Below, piece after piece: positions 33,902 to 43,554 of a stretch of DNA of 64,000 bases. Positions within the stretch are counted from its first letter, which is position 1. Each line of letters opens with the position of its first letter. The stretch spans positions 1,798,001 through 1,862,000 of the forward strand of contig NZ_JAUTBF010000001.1 in assembly GCF_030818955.1 (NCBI RefSeq), written 5' to 3'. The stretch is from Microbacterium trichothecenolyticum (GTDB lineage Bacteria > Actinomycetota > Actinomycetes > Actinomycetales > Microbacteriaceae). Under the pieces are notes generated by a model. That model did not search any database and was not told the DNA's origin. It was given only the letters and a program-made list of their open reading frames with translations. A program made the translations under genes and the position numbers.

Positions 33902-34398
33902 CGGATGCCGTAGGCGAAGGCCTCGTCGAGGTCGCCGCCGAGACGGAACGCGCCCGCGAGCTCCATCGTGACGAACCCGGTCGCCCACGCCGTCACCAGG
34001 CGCGCAGCGGCCAGCGCCTGCTCGTCACCGACGAGGGACGCCGCCGCGCGCAGGACCGGCTCGCTCGTGGCCGCGAGACGGTCGGGGTCGACGGCCGTCG
34101 TGAACAGGAGCCGGAAGGCTTCCGGTCGTGCGTGGGCGAAGCGACGGAAGGCGGCCAACATCGCTCCGAGATCTTGGCCGGCGTCGGAGAGGAGGCGGGC
34201 CAGGTCGTCGGCTGCCGCGGCACCCACCATCGCCAGGAGCGCGTCGCGGTCGCGTACGCGCTTGTAGAGCGAGGGGGCTTTGACCCCGACGGCGCTGGCC
34301 ACGGCCTGCATGGTGACGGCGGCCGGTCCGCCCGCGTCCAGGAGGCGCGTCGCCTCGTCGACGATCTCACCGATCGAGGTGCGTTCCGGTGTGGGCAT
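33841..34398 (-). CDS. TetR-family transcriptional regulator
   Basis: A 185-residue repressor. IVDEATRLLDAGGPAAVTMQAVASAVGVKAPSLYKRVRDRDALLAMV is the helix-turn-helix domain, and a TetR_C-type ligand domain with FVTMELAGAF follows. ATG 34398 is chosen for the AGGGGAGGGGAG directly upstream; an ATG at 34425 adds nine unlikely residues. It is divergent from the MBL-fold hydrolase and shares with it a spacer containing a perfect palindrome. Its 3' end overlaps the convergent polymerase gene. Confidence 0.87.
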   Translation of the reverse strand: MPTPERTSIGEIVDEATRLLDAGGPAAVTMQAVASAVGVKAPSLYKRVRDRDALLAMVGAAAADDLARLLSDAGQDLGAMLAAFRRFAHARPEAFRLLFTTAVDPDRLAATSEPVLRAAASLVGDEQALAAARLVTAWATGFVTMELAGAFRLGGDLDEAFAYGIRHLVGSLVPPPEAERPAHGS

Positions 34399-34433
34399 CT
34401 CCCCTCCCCTCATAGCTATACGCATAAGCTATC

Positions 34434-34454
34434 ATGGCTACTGCCCGTAGCCAT
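34434..34454. promoter_or_regulatory. TetR operator candidate
   Basis: ATGGCTAC, TGCCC, GTAGCCAT is a perfect 8-bp inverted repeat with a five-base spacer, 18 bases before the MBL start and 36 bases before the TetR start. A second, imperfect palindrome TAGCTAT-N4-ATAAGCTA lies at 34413-34431. The region is AT-rich. Confidence 0.7.
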
Positions 34455-34471
34455 CCTTCGAAAGGCCCGTC

Positions 34472-35185
34472 GTGCAGCTCGCCCCCTCCCTTCACCGCCT
34501 CGGCAACGACATCGTCGCCTCCTACCTGATCGCCACCCCCGACGGCATCACACTGATCGACGCCGGGCTCCCGGGCATGTTCTCCGACCTGAAGCGAGAG
34601 CTGGATGCCATCGGCCGCCCCATCGATGACATCCGCGCCGTGATCCTCACCCACGGTGACAGCGACCACGTCGGCTTCGCCGAGCGCCTCCGCCGGGACC
34701 ACGGCATCCCGGTCTTCGTCCACTCCGCGGATGCCGACCGCGCCCGGGGTGGCGACAAACCGAAGACCCCGGTCGGTCCGGTACGGATCGGTCCGCTCGT
34801 GCGCTTCGCCGCGTTCGGTGTCCGCAAAGGCATGCGTCCGCAGTGGTTGACGGAGGTGGTCCCCCTCGACGACGACGCGACGCTCGATCTCCCCGGCGTG
34901 CCCCGGGTGATCACGATCCCCGGGCACTCGCCGGGCAGCATCGCCGTCTTCTCCCCCGAGGTCCGCGCCGTCTTCGTCGGAGATGCCCTCACGACCCGAC
35001 ACGTGCTGACCGGCCGGACGGGACCTGGGCCTGCGCCCTTCACCGACGACCCGGCCGAGGCCCTCGCGTCGCTGGCACGGATCGCCGATCTCGACGCCGA
35101 CTGGGTCCTCCCCGGGCACGGTCCGGCGTTCCGCGGCTCACCGTCCGCGGCCGTGAGCGCCGTCCGCGAGGCCGCGCGCGCCTGA
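34472..35185 (+). CDS. MBL-fold metallo-hydrolase
   Basis: A 237-residue metallo-beta-lactamase-fold enzyme. VILTHGDSDHVG is the metal-binding motif, with the second His of HxHxDH replaced by Asp, as in some family branches. TIPGHSPGS holds the third His, VFVGDALT the bridging Asp and WVLPGHGPAF the last His. The substrate is unknown; thioesters, lactones or glyoxalase-type substrates are possible. GTG 34472 has GAAAGG six bases upstream. It is divergent from, and very likely controlled by, the adjacent TetR regulator. Confidence 0.85.
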   Translation: MQLAPSLHRLGNDIVASYLIATPDGITLIDAGLPGMFSDLKRELDAIGRPIDDIRAVILTHGDSDHVGFAERLRRDHGIPVFVHSADADRARGGDKPKTPVGPVRIGPLVRFAAFGVRKGMRPQWLTEVVPLDDDATLDLPGVPRVITIPGHSPGSIAVFSPEVRAVFVGDALTTRHVLTGRTGPGPAPFTDDPAEALASLARIADLDADWVLPGHGPAFRGSPSAAVSAVREAARA

Positions 35186-35187
35186 GG

Positions 35188-36549
35188 TCAGCGCCGCCGC
35201 TCCCGCGACAGGGCCTCGGCGCACGCCGCGGCCAGCGTCTGCATCGCCCGTGCCGGCGTCAGCGTCGCTGCGGCATCCTGCGCCTCCATCGACAAACGCT
35301 CCCTCACGTCGGTGTTGGTGAGCACGCGCACGAGCGCATCGACGAGCGCGTCCTCGTCGCCGTCCGGAACCAGGATGCCGCCGCCTCCGGCGAGCATGTC
35401 GCGCGGGCCGTAGCGGATGTCCCAGGCGACGACCGGTGTCCCGTGCGCCAGTGCCTCGGCCAGAGCGAGCCCCTGCCCCTCGAACGCCGAGGTCGTGAGG
35501 TAGACGGCGGCACGGTCGAGGACCGCACCGGGATCGGTCGTGAGCCCCGGCAACGACACCGCGTCGCCGAGTCCGAGCTCCTCGACCAGGGCCCCGAGTT
35601 CAGCGCGTTGTGCGCCCTCGCCCCACAGTTCCAGTCGCGCCGCCGGCACCTCGGCGACGACCCGGGCGAAGGCCCGGATGGCGGGCGCGAGGCGCTTGCC
35701 GGGAGCCAGGCGCCCGAGCACCACGACGAGGCCCTCCTCCCGCGCGTCGGCAGGCACCACGACGCCGGGTCTCGTCACCGCGTGCGGCACGACCACATCG
35801 TTCGCCGCGGACCCGAAGCGCCCGCGCACGTCGTCCCGCTGATGCGCCGTCGGCCACAGCACCGCGTCGAAGCGGGGCGAGATCTCGAACCACCGCGTCC
35901 ACAACCCGTTGAGGTCGGAATCCACTCGATAGGGCGGCTCCAGGTGGATGGTGTGCACCGTGTGCACGATCCGCACGTCTTCGTCGCCCCAACCGACGAT
36001 CAGCTCGCCGAGCTGACGCGACTCGCAGACGATGACGACGGGGCGGTCGTCCTCCGCGCGCAGGTCCGCGGCGACATGCGTCAGCCACGCCCGATACAGC
36101 GCGCCGAACCCCGCGACGATGCCGACGGGCTCGCCCGCGGCATCCCGGATCACGATCGGCGCGGTCGTGAGGTGCCAGTCGGGGTCGACGACGTTGGGCA
36201 GCGCGACCGCGCCTCCCGCCACCTCTCGATACTCGAGCGAGGGGTCCGCTTCGCCCGGGGCGGCGGCTGCTCGGAGCCACTCCGCCGCCCCTCCGTCGGG
36301 CGCAACTGCCTCGTCGAACAGGTTTCGGAACATCTCGGATGCCGCGGCGGCACCGCGCTCGACGAAGACGGCGCGATGCTGCGCGTGGGCCTCCGCCGTG
36401 CCCGGGTCGACGGTCAGCAGGAGCGGTGACGCGCCCGCCGCGGCCATCTGCCGCGCCCGCGCGAGGGTCGAGATCGTGTAGCCCCCGTCGAGGTCGGGGA
36501 CGAGCCGGCTCGACAGGATGAGGTACCAGGCATCGGGGAAGAACGTCAC
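35188..36549 (-). CDS. family 4 glycosyltransferase
   Basis: A 453-residue GT-B enzyme. The C-terminal half has VVVLGRLAPGKRLAPAIRAFARVVAEVPAARLELWGEG, a donor-binding region, and the ExxxxxxLALAEALAHGTPVVAWDIRYGPRDML stretch (SAFEGQGLALAEAL), typical of GT4 enzymes. The overall architecture resembles wall-polymer glucosyltransferases of the TarM/Gtf1 type, but acceptor and donor are unknown. GTG 36549 (VTFFPDAWYLILSSRL) is chosen because the family's first strand follows at once and GGGAG lies upstream. The MFS gene is 25 bases upstream on the same strand, and they may form an operon. Confidence 0.8.
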   Translation of the reverse strand: MTFFPDAWYLILSSRLVPDLDGGYTISTLARARQMAAAGASPLLLTVDPGTAEAHAQHRAVFVERGAAAASEMFRNLFDEAVAPDGGAAEWLRAAAAPGEADPSLEYREVAGGAVALPNVVDPDWHLTTAPIVIRDAAGEPVGIVAGFGALYRAWLTHVAADLRAEDDRPVVIVCESRQLGELIVGWGDEDVRIVHTVHTIHLEPPYRVDSDLNGLWTRWFEISPRFDAVLWPTAHQRDDVRGRFGSAANDVVVPHAVTRPGVVVPADAREEGLVVVLGRLAPGKRLAPAIRAFARVVAEVPAARLELWGEGAQRAELGALVEELGLGDAVSLPGLTTDPGAVLDRAAVYLTTSAFEGQGLALAEALAHGTPVVAWDIRYGPRDMLAGGGGILVPDGDEDALVDALVRVLTNTDVRERLSMEAQDAAATLTPARAMQTLAAACAEALSRERRR

Positions 36550-36574
36550 GCTCCCATCCTCGCGCACCGCCCGC

Positions 36575-37798
36575 TCACGCCGAGCGGCGTCGGCGGGCGG
36601 GGACGCCCCACGACCGCATCGCCAGAAGAGCCTCGCCGAGCCCGCCGAGTACGACGATCGCGACGCAGCTGACGGCCATGACCGTGAAACCCACCACGGG
36701 ACCGGCGGCATCCAGTCCGATCCCGGCCAGGGTAGAGCCGAGCGGGATGCCGGCACCGACGCCCAGGGACGGGTAGGCCAACAGCTCGGTGACGCGATCG
36801 CGGTCGGCACGGGCTTCCACGAGAGCGAACCCGGCCACGAGCACGGGCCCGATGACCGCCCCCACCGCGGCCGCAGCGAGCAGGGCGAGCAGCCCGTCCG
36901 CGGCCAGCGGCAGGGCGAGGCAGACGACCGCGAGCAGGGCGCTGCCGACGAGCCAGCGCGTCCGCAGGGAGGCTTTCAGCCGTAGCGCGCCGTAGACGAG
37001 CGCTCCGGCGGTGTTGCCGACCGCGAGGGCCGCCATCATGACCCCGGCGAGCCAGGGCGAGCCCGTCCGGTCGCCCCACGCGATGCTCGTGACGTCGAAC
37101 GATCCGAACATCGCACCGACACCGATCCACGCGACGGTGACGGGAAGGATGCCGGCCGGGGGCAGCAGCCGCTGTCGCCGCTCGCTCCGCGCGGTGTGAG
37201 GTGGTTCAGAGCGGCGCAGCAGCCCCAGCCACACCAGGCCGACACAACCGACGACCACGACGAGGACGAGGCCCGCCTGAGGCGCCCACAGGGCGGCGGC
37301 CAGGGTGAGCAGCGGCGGCGCGATCACGAAGACGCTCTCGTCGGCGATCGACTCGAGGGCGTACGCGCTGTGACGCCTGTCCGGTGCGACCAGGGCGCTC
37401 CACCGTGCGCGGACGGCGGGTCCCACGTCCACCGACACAGCACCGGCCACGAATGACAGGACGAACCAGAGCACGACCGGGGTCTCGGCGAGCACGGCCG
37501 AGACGAGGACGGCGGTGGAGACGGCAAGCGTCGCCGCGGCGGCGAGCAGGACCGACCGTTGCCCGCGGCGATCCATGAGCCGCGACCAGAGCGGTCCCGC
37601 CACCGCCATGCCGACGACATACGCCGCGGCGACGGCTCCGGCGAGCGCGAAGCTCCCGGTCGCCACCTGCACGAGGAGGGTGATGCCGAGGTTCAGCGTT
37701 CCGCGAGGGAAACGTCCCACCCATCCGGCGAGAGTGAACCACGGGGCTCCGGGTGTGCGCAGCACCTCGCGATAGCCGGAGAAGTCGAGACGGGCCAT
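36575..37798 (-). CDS. MFS transporter
   Basis: A 407-residue protein with twelve predicted helices and the MFS loop motif GPLWSRLMDRRGQR between helices 2 and 3. FSGYREVLRTPGAPWFTLAGWVGRFPRG at the N-terminus resembles small drug or metabolite efflux members. A central loop, RRSEPPHTARSERRQRLLPP, separates the two halves. The substrate is unknown. It precedes the glycosyltransferase by 25 bases. Confidence 0.85.
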   Translation of the reverse strand: MARLDFSGYREVLRTPGAPWFTLAGWVGRFPRGTLNLGITLLVQVATGSFALAGAVAAAYVVGMAVAGPLWSRLMDRRGQRSVLLAAAATLAVSTAVLVSAVLAETPVVLWFVLSFVAGAVSVDVGPAVRARWSALVAPDRRHSAYALESIADESVFVIAPPLLTLAAALWAPQAGLVLVVVVGCVGLVWLGLLRRSEPPHTARSERRQRLLPPAGILPVTVAWIGVGAMFGSFDVTSIAWGDRTGSPWLAGVMMAALAVGNTAGALVYGALRLKASLRTRWLVGSALLAVVCLALPLAADGLLALLAAAAVGAVIGPVLVAGFALVEARADRDRVTELLAYPSLGVGAGIPLGSTLAGIGLDAAGPVVGFTVMAVSCVAIVVLGGLGEALLAMRSWGVPARRRRSA

Positions 37799-37966
37799 GT
37801 GAGACCTGTACCGTTCTGGCCGGACGAGCCCGGTTCATTCCCGGGGGCGGTCGCCGACGTCGCCAGCCTATCCGACCCGCTCCCCCTCCTCCGGCTGCAC
37901 CACGTCCTCCAGCTGCGCCACCTCCTCCGGCTGCGCCCAGCTGCCCCCGATGCCGCGGCAAGCCCC

Positions 37967-38035
37967 GGTTTGGGGCGCATCCCGCGCTCTGGGGCGCACT
38001 TCTCGCGCCCCGAGCGGCGAACCCCGCCCCAAACC
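37967..38035. repeat. nested inverted repeat, GGTTTGGGGCG type
   Basis: GGTTTGGGGCG (37967-37977) is the reverse complement of CGCCCCAAACC (38025-38035). Inside, GGGGCGC (37991-37997) pairs with GCGCCCC (38005-38011). It shares TTTGGGGCGC with the palindrome at 12731-12762. It lies in the 317-base gene-free spacer between the MFS start and the guaA stop. Confidence 0.7.
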
Positions 38036-38115
38036 TCAGCGCCAGAACGCCGACGCCGTCGTCCGGCGGAGGGGCCAAACGACGGCGTCGTAGCGGAGGC
38101 GGGGTCAGCCGCAGC

Positions 38116-39697
38116 TCACTCCCACTCGATGGTCCCCGGCGGCTTCGACGTCACGTCGAGCACGACCCGGTTCACGTCCTTCACCTCGTTGGTGATGCGG
38201 TTGCTGATCTTGGAGAGCACGTCGTACGGCAGACGCGTCCAGTCGGCCGTCATCGCGTCCTCCGACGAGACCGGACGCAGCACGATCGGGTGACCGTAGG
38301 TGCGGCCGTCGCCCTGCACCCCGACCGAGCGCACGTCGGCGAGCAGCACGACGGGGCACTGCCAGATCTCGTCGTCGAGGCCGGCCTTGGTCAGTTCGGC
38401 GCGGGCGATGGCGTCGGCCGCACGCAGGATCTCGAGACGGTCAGCGGTGACCTCGCCCACGATGCGGATGCCAAGACCGGGCCCCGGAAAGGGCTGGCGG
38501 CCGACGATGGCTTCCGGCAGACCCAGCTCGCGGCCGATCGCGCGGACCTCGTCCTTGAAGAGGGTGCGCAGCGGCTCGACGAGCTCGAACTGCAGGTCTT
38601 CGGGAAGTCCGCCCACGTTGTGGTGGCTCTTGATGTTGGCCGTGCCGGCGCCGCCGCCCGACTCCACGACGTCGGGGTAGAGCGTGCCCTGCACGAGGAA
38701 GCGCACCTGCTCGCCCTCGGCCTTCGCCTCGGCGACGAGGTCGGCCTGCACCTTCTCGAACGCGCGGATGAACTCGCGGCCGATGATCTTGCGCTTCTGC
38801 TCGGGGTCGCTGACGCCGGCGAGGGCCTCGAGGAACGTCTCGCGCGCGTCGACGGTGATGAGCTTCACGCCGGTCGAGGCGACGTAGTCGTTCTCGACCT
38901 GTTCGCGCTCGCCCTGGCGGAGCAGGCCGTGGTCGACGAACACGGCGATGAGCTGGTCACCGACGGCTTCGTGCACGAGGGCGGTCGAGACGGCCGAGTC
39001 GACGCCGCCCGAGAGCGCGGAGATGACGCGGCCGGTGCCGACCTGCTGGCGGATGCGCTCGACCTGCTCGGCGATGACGTTGCCGCTGTTCCAGTCGGCG
39101 GGCAGGCCCGCGGCCTTGTGCAGGAAGTTCTCCAGCACGTGCTGGCCGTGGTCGGAGTGCTTGACTTCGGGATGCCACTGCACGCCGTACATGCGACGGG
39201 TGTCGTTCGCGAACGCGGCGACGGGCGTGTGCGCGGTGCGGGCGAGCACTTCGAAGCCCTCGGGGGCGCGGGACACCTGGTCGCCGTGGCTCATCCAGAC
39301 GTTCTGCTCGACCGGCTGCCCCTCGAGCAGCGTGCCCTCGGTCACGATCGTGGCATCGGTCGCGCCGTACTCGCGCAGGCCCGTGTTCGCGACCTCGCCG
39401 CCCAGGGCCTTCGCCATGACCTGGAAGCCGTAGCAGATGCCGAGCGTCGGCACGTCGAGGTCGAACACCCCGGGCGTCGAGGCTGGGCGCGCCGTCTTCG
39501 TACACCGACGACGGGCCGCCCGAGAGGATGATCCCGACGGGGTTCTTCGCGGCGATCTCCTCCGCCGTGGCGGTGTGCGGCACGATCTCGCTGTACACGC
39601 CGGCCTCGCGCACGCGGCGCGCGATCAACTGCGCGTACTGGGCGCCGAAGTCGACGACGAGGACGGGGCGCTGGGACGTTTCGGTCTGTTCGGTCAC
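38116..39697 (-). CDS. guaA: GMP synthase (glutamine-hydrolysing), frameshifted in this sequence
   Basis: GuaA converts XMP to GMP using glutamine and ATP. The amidotransferase half has [37 protein letters not shown] and [15 protein letters not shown] with the nucleophilic Cys. VQWHPE holds the catalytic His and Glu. The synthase half starts with [19 protein letters not shown] (PP-loop) and ends KPPGTIEWE. Near 39470-39476 one extra base splits the protein: SLD is followed in the next frame by [17 protein letters not shown]. Corrected length is 526 residues, as expected. GTG 39697 overlaps the DUF3817 stop. The gene is essential in most bacteria, so a sequence error is likely. Confidence 0.92.
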
Positions 39698-40215
39698 CGG
39701 TTGCCTTCCGGGGCGGGAACGGGAGCGGATGCCGTGGCGGCTTCGCGCTCGGCGAGGTAGGCGCGCACGCGGCGGGCGGTGCGCACCTCGAGGAAGAAGG
39801 AGAGGAACGGCACGACGCCACCGAGGGCGAGGAACACGAACCGACGGAACGGCCACCGCATGAGGCTCCACACGCGGAAGCACGAGAAGAGGTAGACGAC
39901 GTAGAACCAGCCGTGCGCGACGAGGATGGCGAGCGAGACGTTCACGCCGTCACCGGTCGAGAGGATCTCGCAGCCGCTTCCACCGGGCACGAACAGCGAG
40001 AACCACTGGCAGTCCGGTCCGGGCACGGCATCCGCGAACCACAGGAAGCCACCCGATCCGCCGAGGAACAGCTCCACGTGGAGGGGCGTGTACTTGAGGA
40101 TCATCTCGGCGACGAGCAGCAAGAGGCCGACGCCGGTGATGATCGAGCAGACCTGGTAGAACTTCAGGGCTCCGCGGATCGCCGGGAACGAGGCGAGCTT
40201 CGGGGCGCGGGGCAT
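39694..40215 (-). CDS. DUF3817 family membrane protein
   Basis: A 173-residue protein. The DUF3817 core is [28 protein letters not shown] (first helix), then [58 protein letters not shown]. An insert with two cysteines (PDCQWF and SGCEIL) lies in the extracellular loop. The function is unknown. It is translationally coupled to guaA (GTGA overlap), an arrangement that recurs in actinobacteria. Confidence 0.82.
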   Translation of the reverse strand: MPRAPKLASFPAIRGALKFYQVCSIITGVGLLLLVAEMILKYTPLHVELFLGGSGGFLWFADAVPGPDCQWFSLFVPGGSGCEILSTGDGVNVSLAILVAHGWFYVVYLFSCFRVWSLMRWPFRRFVFLALGGVVPFLSFFLEVRTARRVRAYLAEREAATASAPVPAPEGNR

Positions 40216-40240
40216 GAAGGCCAGTCTAGTCGTGGGATGC

Positions 40241-40276
40241 CACGGGGCCCGCCGCTCGTCGGCGACGGGCCCCGTG
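40241..40276 (-). terminator. terminator after the long metallophosphatase gene
   Basis: CACGGGGCCCG (40241-40251) is the exact reverse complement of CGGGCCCCGTG (40266-40276), three bases beyond the stop. It separates that operon from DUF3817-guaA. Confidence 0.7.
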
Positions 40277-40279
40277 CAC

Positions 40280-43200
40280 TCACGGGGTGGGCAGCGCGAC
40301 CCGCACGAGACCGGCGGGATACCGCTCGCGCGCCGACACGTACAACTGGTGACGCACCGGGTCGATCGAGACGCCGTACACCTTGTTGCCGTACGCGTGC
40401 GCGGACAGGCGGGTGAGCAGGGTCAGATCGCTCGTGCGATAGACCGTGACCCCCGACTGTTCGTAGACGTCGGTCTGGTTGCCCGCGATGAGGAGCCCCG
40501 CCGCGCCGTCGACCGCGAGGGAGCGGTAGTCGGCCGCGTCGACCGGCACCCGGGCCTGCAGGACGAGATCGTTGTCGTAGACGCGGATGCCCTCGGTGGA
40601 GCCCGATGCATCGCTGGTGCTGACGTAGAGCCGCTCAGCGGTCGCGTCCCACGCGACGCCGTGCGTTCGCCACGCTCCCCCGTCGCCCGGTCCGTCGACC
40701 GTACGCACGAGCTCGCCGGTCGCGAGGGAGCGCACCTCGAAACCGCTGCCGCGCAACCCCGCGAACACGCGGCCACCCGCCCAGTCGACATCGATTCCGC
40801 GCACACCGCCGCTGAGATCGAAGGGCCCGGCCATGCGCTCCCCCGTCGTGGCATCCATGACGAGCCAGTTGCTGCCGTAACCGACGACCAGACGACCGGT
40901 CGCGGGATCGAAGGCGAGATCACGCATGCCGTCGCCGCTCGGGTCGGCGGTGGGGACGGTCATCGTGCGGACGATGGTGTCGGCGGCGGGATCGACCACG
41001 TGCACCCGCGCCGGGCGCATCTCGTCGGCGACATAGAGCAAGCCCGTCGCCGGGTCGACCGCCGAGCCCACCGGACGCGTCTCGCTCGCGCCGTCGGCGG
41101 TCGCGGTCGGGATGACCGACAGCGCCGTCGCCGTCCACGGCTCCGCGGTCGGCGTGGGCGTCGGGCTCGGCGTGGACGTGGGCGTGGGCGTCGGTGTGGG
41201 AGTGGGCGTCGGGCTCGGCGTCGTCCCGGCATCGGTGCGAGCGCTGACGGTCACCGCGAACGGCACCAGTTCCTCGCCGGGAGGGTTGAGGCGGAAGTCG
41301 CGGTTCGACACGTACACCCGCTGGGCGTCCTCGTCGATCGCGATGCCGTAGCCGTCCTTGCCATAGGCCGCGCCCACCATGTCGGCGTGCGTCGCCCCGG
41401 TGGCCAGGGAGTGCACCGAGAATCCGCCCGAGGTGGACGTCGTGCCGGTGTACCCCAGGTACACCAGTCCGTGTGCGCTGTCGATGTCGACCTGGCGCGC
41501 GTTCGGGCGCACGGCGGCTTCCCACTTCTTGGCGAACCCGTCGGTCGCATCGAACGCCTGGATGCCGGGGTCGCCCTCCACATCGGTGAACGTCGTCGTC
41601 ACGACCCAGCCGGTCGCCGGGTCGGCTGCGATGTAGTACGCATCGGCGGTGCCGTTGATCACGCCCAACGACGTCCCCGTCTCGGCGGAGAACACCTCCA
41701 CGCCTCGCGCGGGCACGGCGACGTACACGTAGCCGTGGACCGGGTCGACGTCGATCGACCGGTTCGACTCGATCGTGGGGAACGGTCCGCGCACGAGCTG
41801 CCCGAACGTCGCATCGGCGATCGAGACGACGACCCAGTTGCGGTTCTGCTGGCCCACGTAGAGCAGCTCGCGCTCCTCGTCGACGCCGAGGTCGCGGATG
41901 TTCTCCGGGAGCGTCACGGTCCTCGTCACGGCATCCGTGACCGGATCGATCTCGAACACCGTCCGGCCGTTCTGGTCACCCAGGTACAGGCGGTCACGGC
42001 CCTGGTGGAAGGCGATGCCCGCCGGAAGCGCGGCCTGATACGCGGCGCCCGTAGAGCTGCGCGGCAGGACCGCGTCGAGCATGCCGGCGGGGGCATATGC
42101 GAACTGCTCGACGGGATCGGTGGGGTCGGTGGGGTCGGTGGGCGCGGGGTCGGGGTTCGGGTTGCATCCCAGGCACGGCGCCGGGGTGCCTGGGTCGATC
42201 ACCTGCGGCGCCACGCCGTCGACGACGAGCTTGCGTCCCTCCGACTTCGAGATCGTGAACCCGTCGAAGAACGCACCGTCCGCGGTGCGCGACTCGAAGC
42301 GCAGGGTGCCCCCGCTCACATCGACCACCTGATACGTCTGGATGCCGGATGCGAGCCGCCGCAAGTGACCCTCGTTCTCGTTCCAGTGCCGCGGACCCGC
42401 CGAGTAGAACTTCGAGCCGACGCTCGAGGTGACGTAGACCGGACCGGTGGAGCTGCGCTCCGGGTCGGCGCCCTCGGGCAGATCCTTCTCGTTCGCGAGC
42501 AGGTTGCCCCGGCCGTACGCGTGATCGTGGCCGGTGAGCACCAGGTCGACGTTGTGCTTTTCGAGGATCGGCCCCCATGACTGACGGATGCCGAGGTTGT
42601 TGCGGCCCTCGTCGAGCGAGTACACGGGGTGGTGGAAGAAGACCACGGTCCACTGTTGCGGATTGCTGCTGAGCACCGACTCGAGCCAGTCGGCCTGCAC
42701 CGCGAGACCCTCGGTGTCGGAGACATTGCTGTTGAGCGAGACGAAGCGCACGCCCTGGTGGTCGGTGTAGTACACCGTTCCACGAAGCTCGTCGTAGACG
42801 CCGCCCTGGCCGCGCGGACCGTTGTCGGCGAACGTGAACTGGTTCTTCCACTGCGGCGAGAGGCCACCACCGTCGTACTCGTGGTTGCCCGGTGTCGTGA
42901 GCAGCTGCTGTGTGCCGAGACCGTACGAGAACGCCTCGTACAGGTCGCCCCACTGCTCGTCGGACTCCGCGTCGGTTGACGAGGTCGCCGATCTGGAGCA
43001 CGAGGTCGGCGTTCGGGCGGTCACGGAATGCGTTGCGCACGACGCGAGAAGCATCGGACAGGATGCCGTTCTGGACGTCGCCCAGGTACACGAACGAGAA
43101 GCGATCGGCTTCGGCCGCCGCCGTCTCGAAGTCCTGCCACTCGCTGAAGTTCGTCCCATCGCCGACGCGGTACTGATACGCGGCCCCCGCCTGCAGTCCC

Positions 43201-43553
43201 GAAAGCGTCGCGGTGTGGGTCACGTTGACGTAGCCGAGATCGGTCGTCTGCTCGACGCGTTTCTGCGCCGTCACCACCTGCACGCCGCCGGCGTATGCCG
43301 TGGGAGTGGGGGTGCGGTACTCGACCAGGCCCTGCGTGACCGCCGACGAGGAGCGCCACGAGATCACCTGCTCGGTGGTGGGGTCGGCACCGGGGGTCAG
43401 CGTGAGGCGATCGGGCACGCGAGACGGCGTGTGACGCTCAGCGGCGGGAACCGTGGCCGCCGTCGCGGGCGGGGCGGTGAGCGCACCTCCCGCGACGACG
43501 ATCCCGAGGGCGAGACCGGCGGCGACGAGCCGCGGGGAACGGAGGCGGGACAT
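40280..43553 (-). CDS. secreted purple-acid-type metallophosphatase with beta-propeller domain, frameshifted
   Basis: The corrected protein is about 1090 residues. It has a signal peptide (ending ATAAT), a fibronectin-like purple acid phosphatase N-domain (VISWRSSSAVTQGLVEYRT, AAYQYRVGDG) and a metallophosphatase core with YLGDVQNG, QIGDLVN, TPGNHEYDGGG, FFHHPVY and LTGHDHAYGRGN. A Pro-rich TPSPTPTPT linker splits a YVTN/WD-like repeat region that fills the C-terminal half (LYVGQQNRNWVV, VYVAVPARGVEVFS, VYVSNRDFR). There is no sorting signal, so it is probably released. One extra base near 42973 interrupts the core after GDLVN; DAESDEQWG continues one frame over. It lies two bases after its partner phosphatase. 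Confidence 0.82.
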
Positions 43554-43554
43554 C

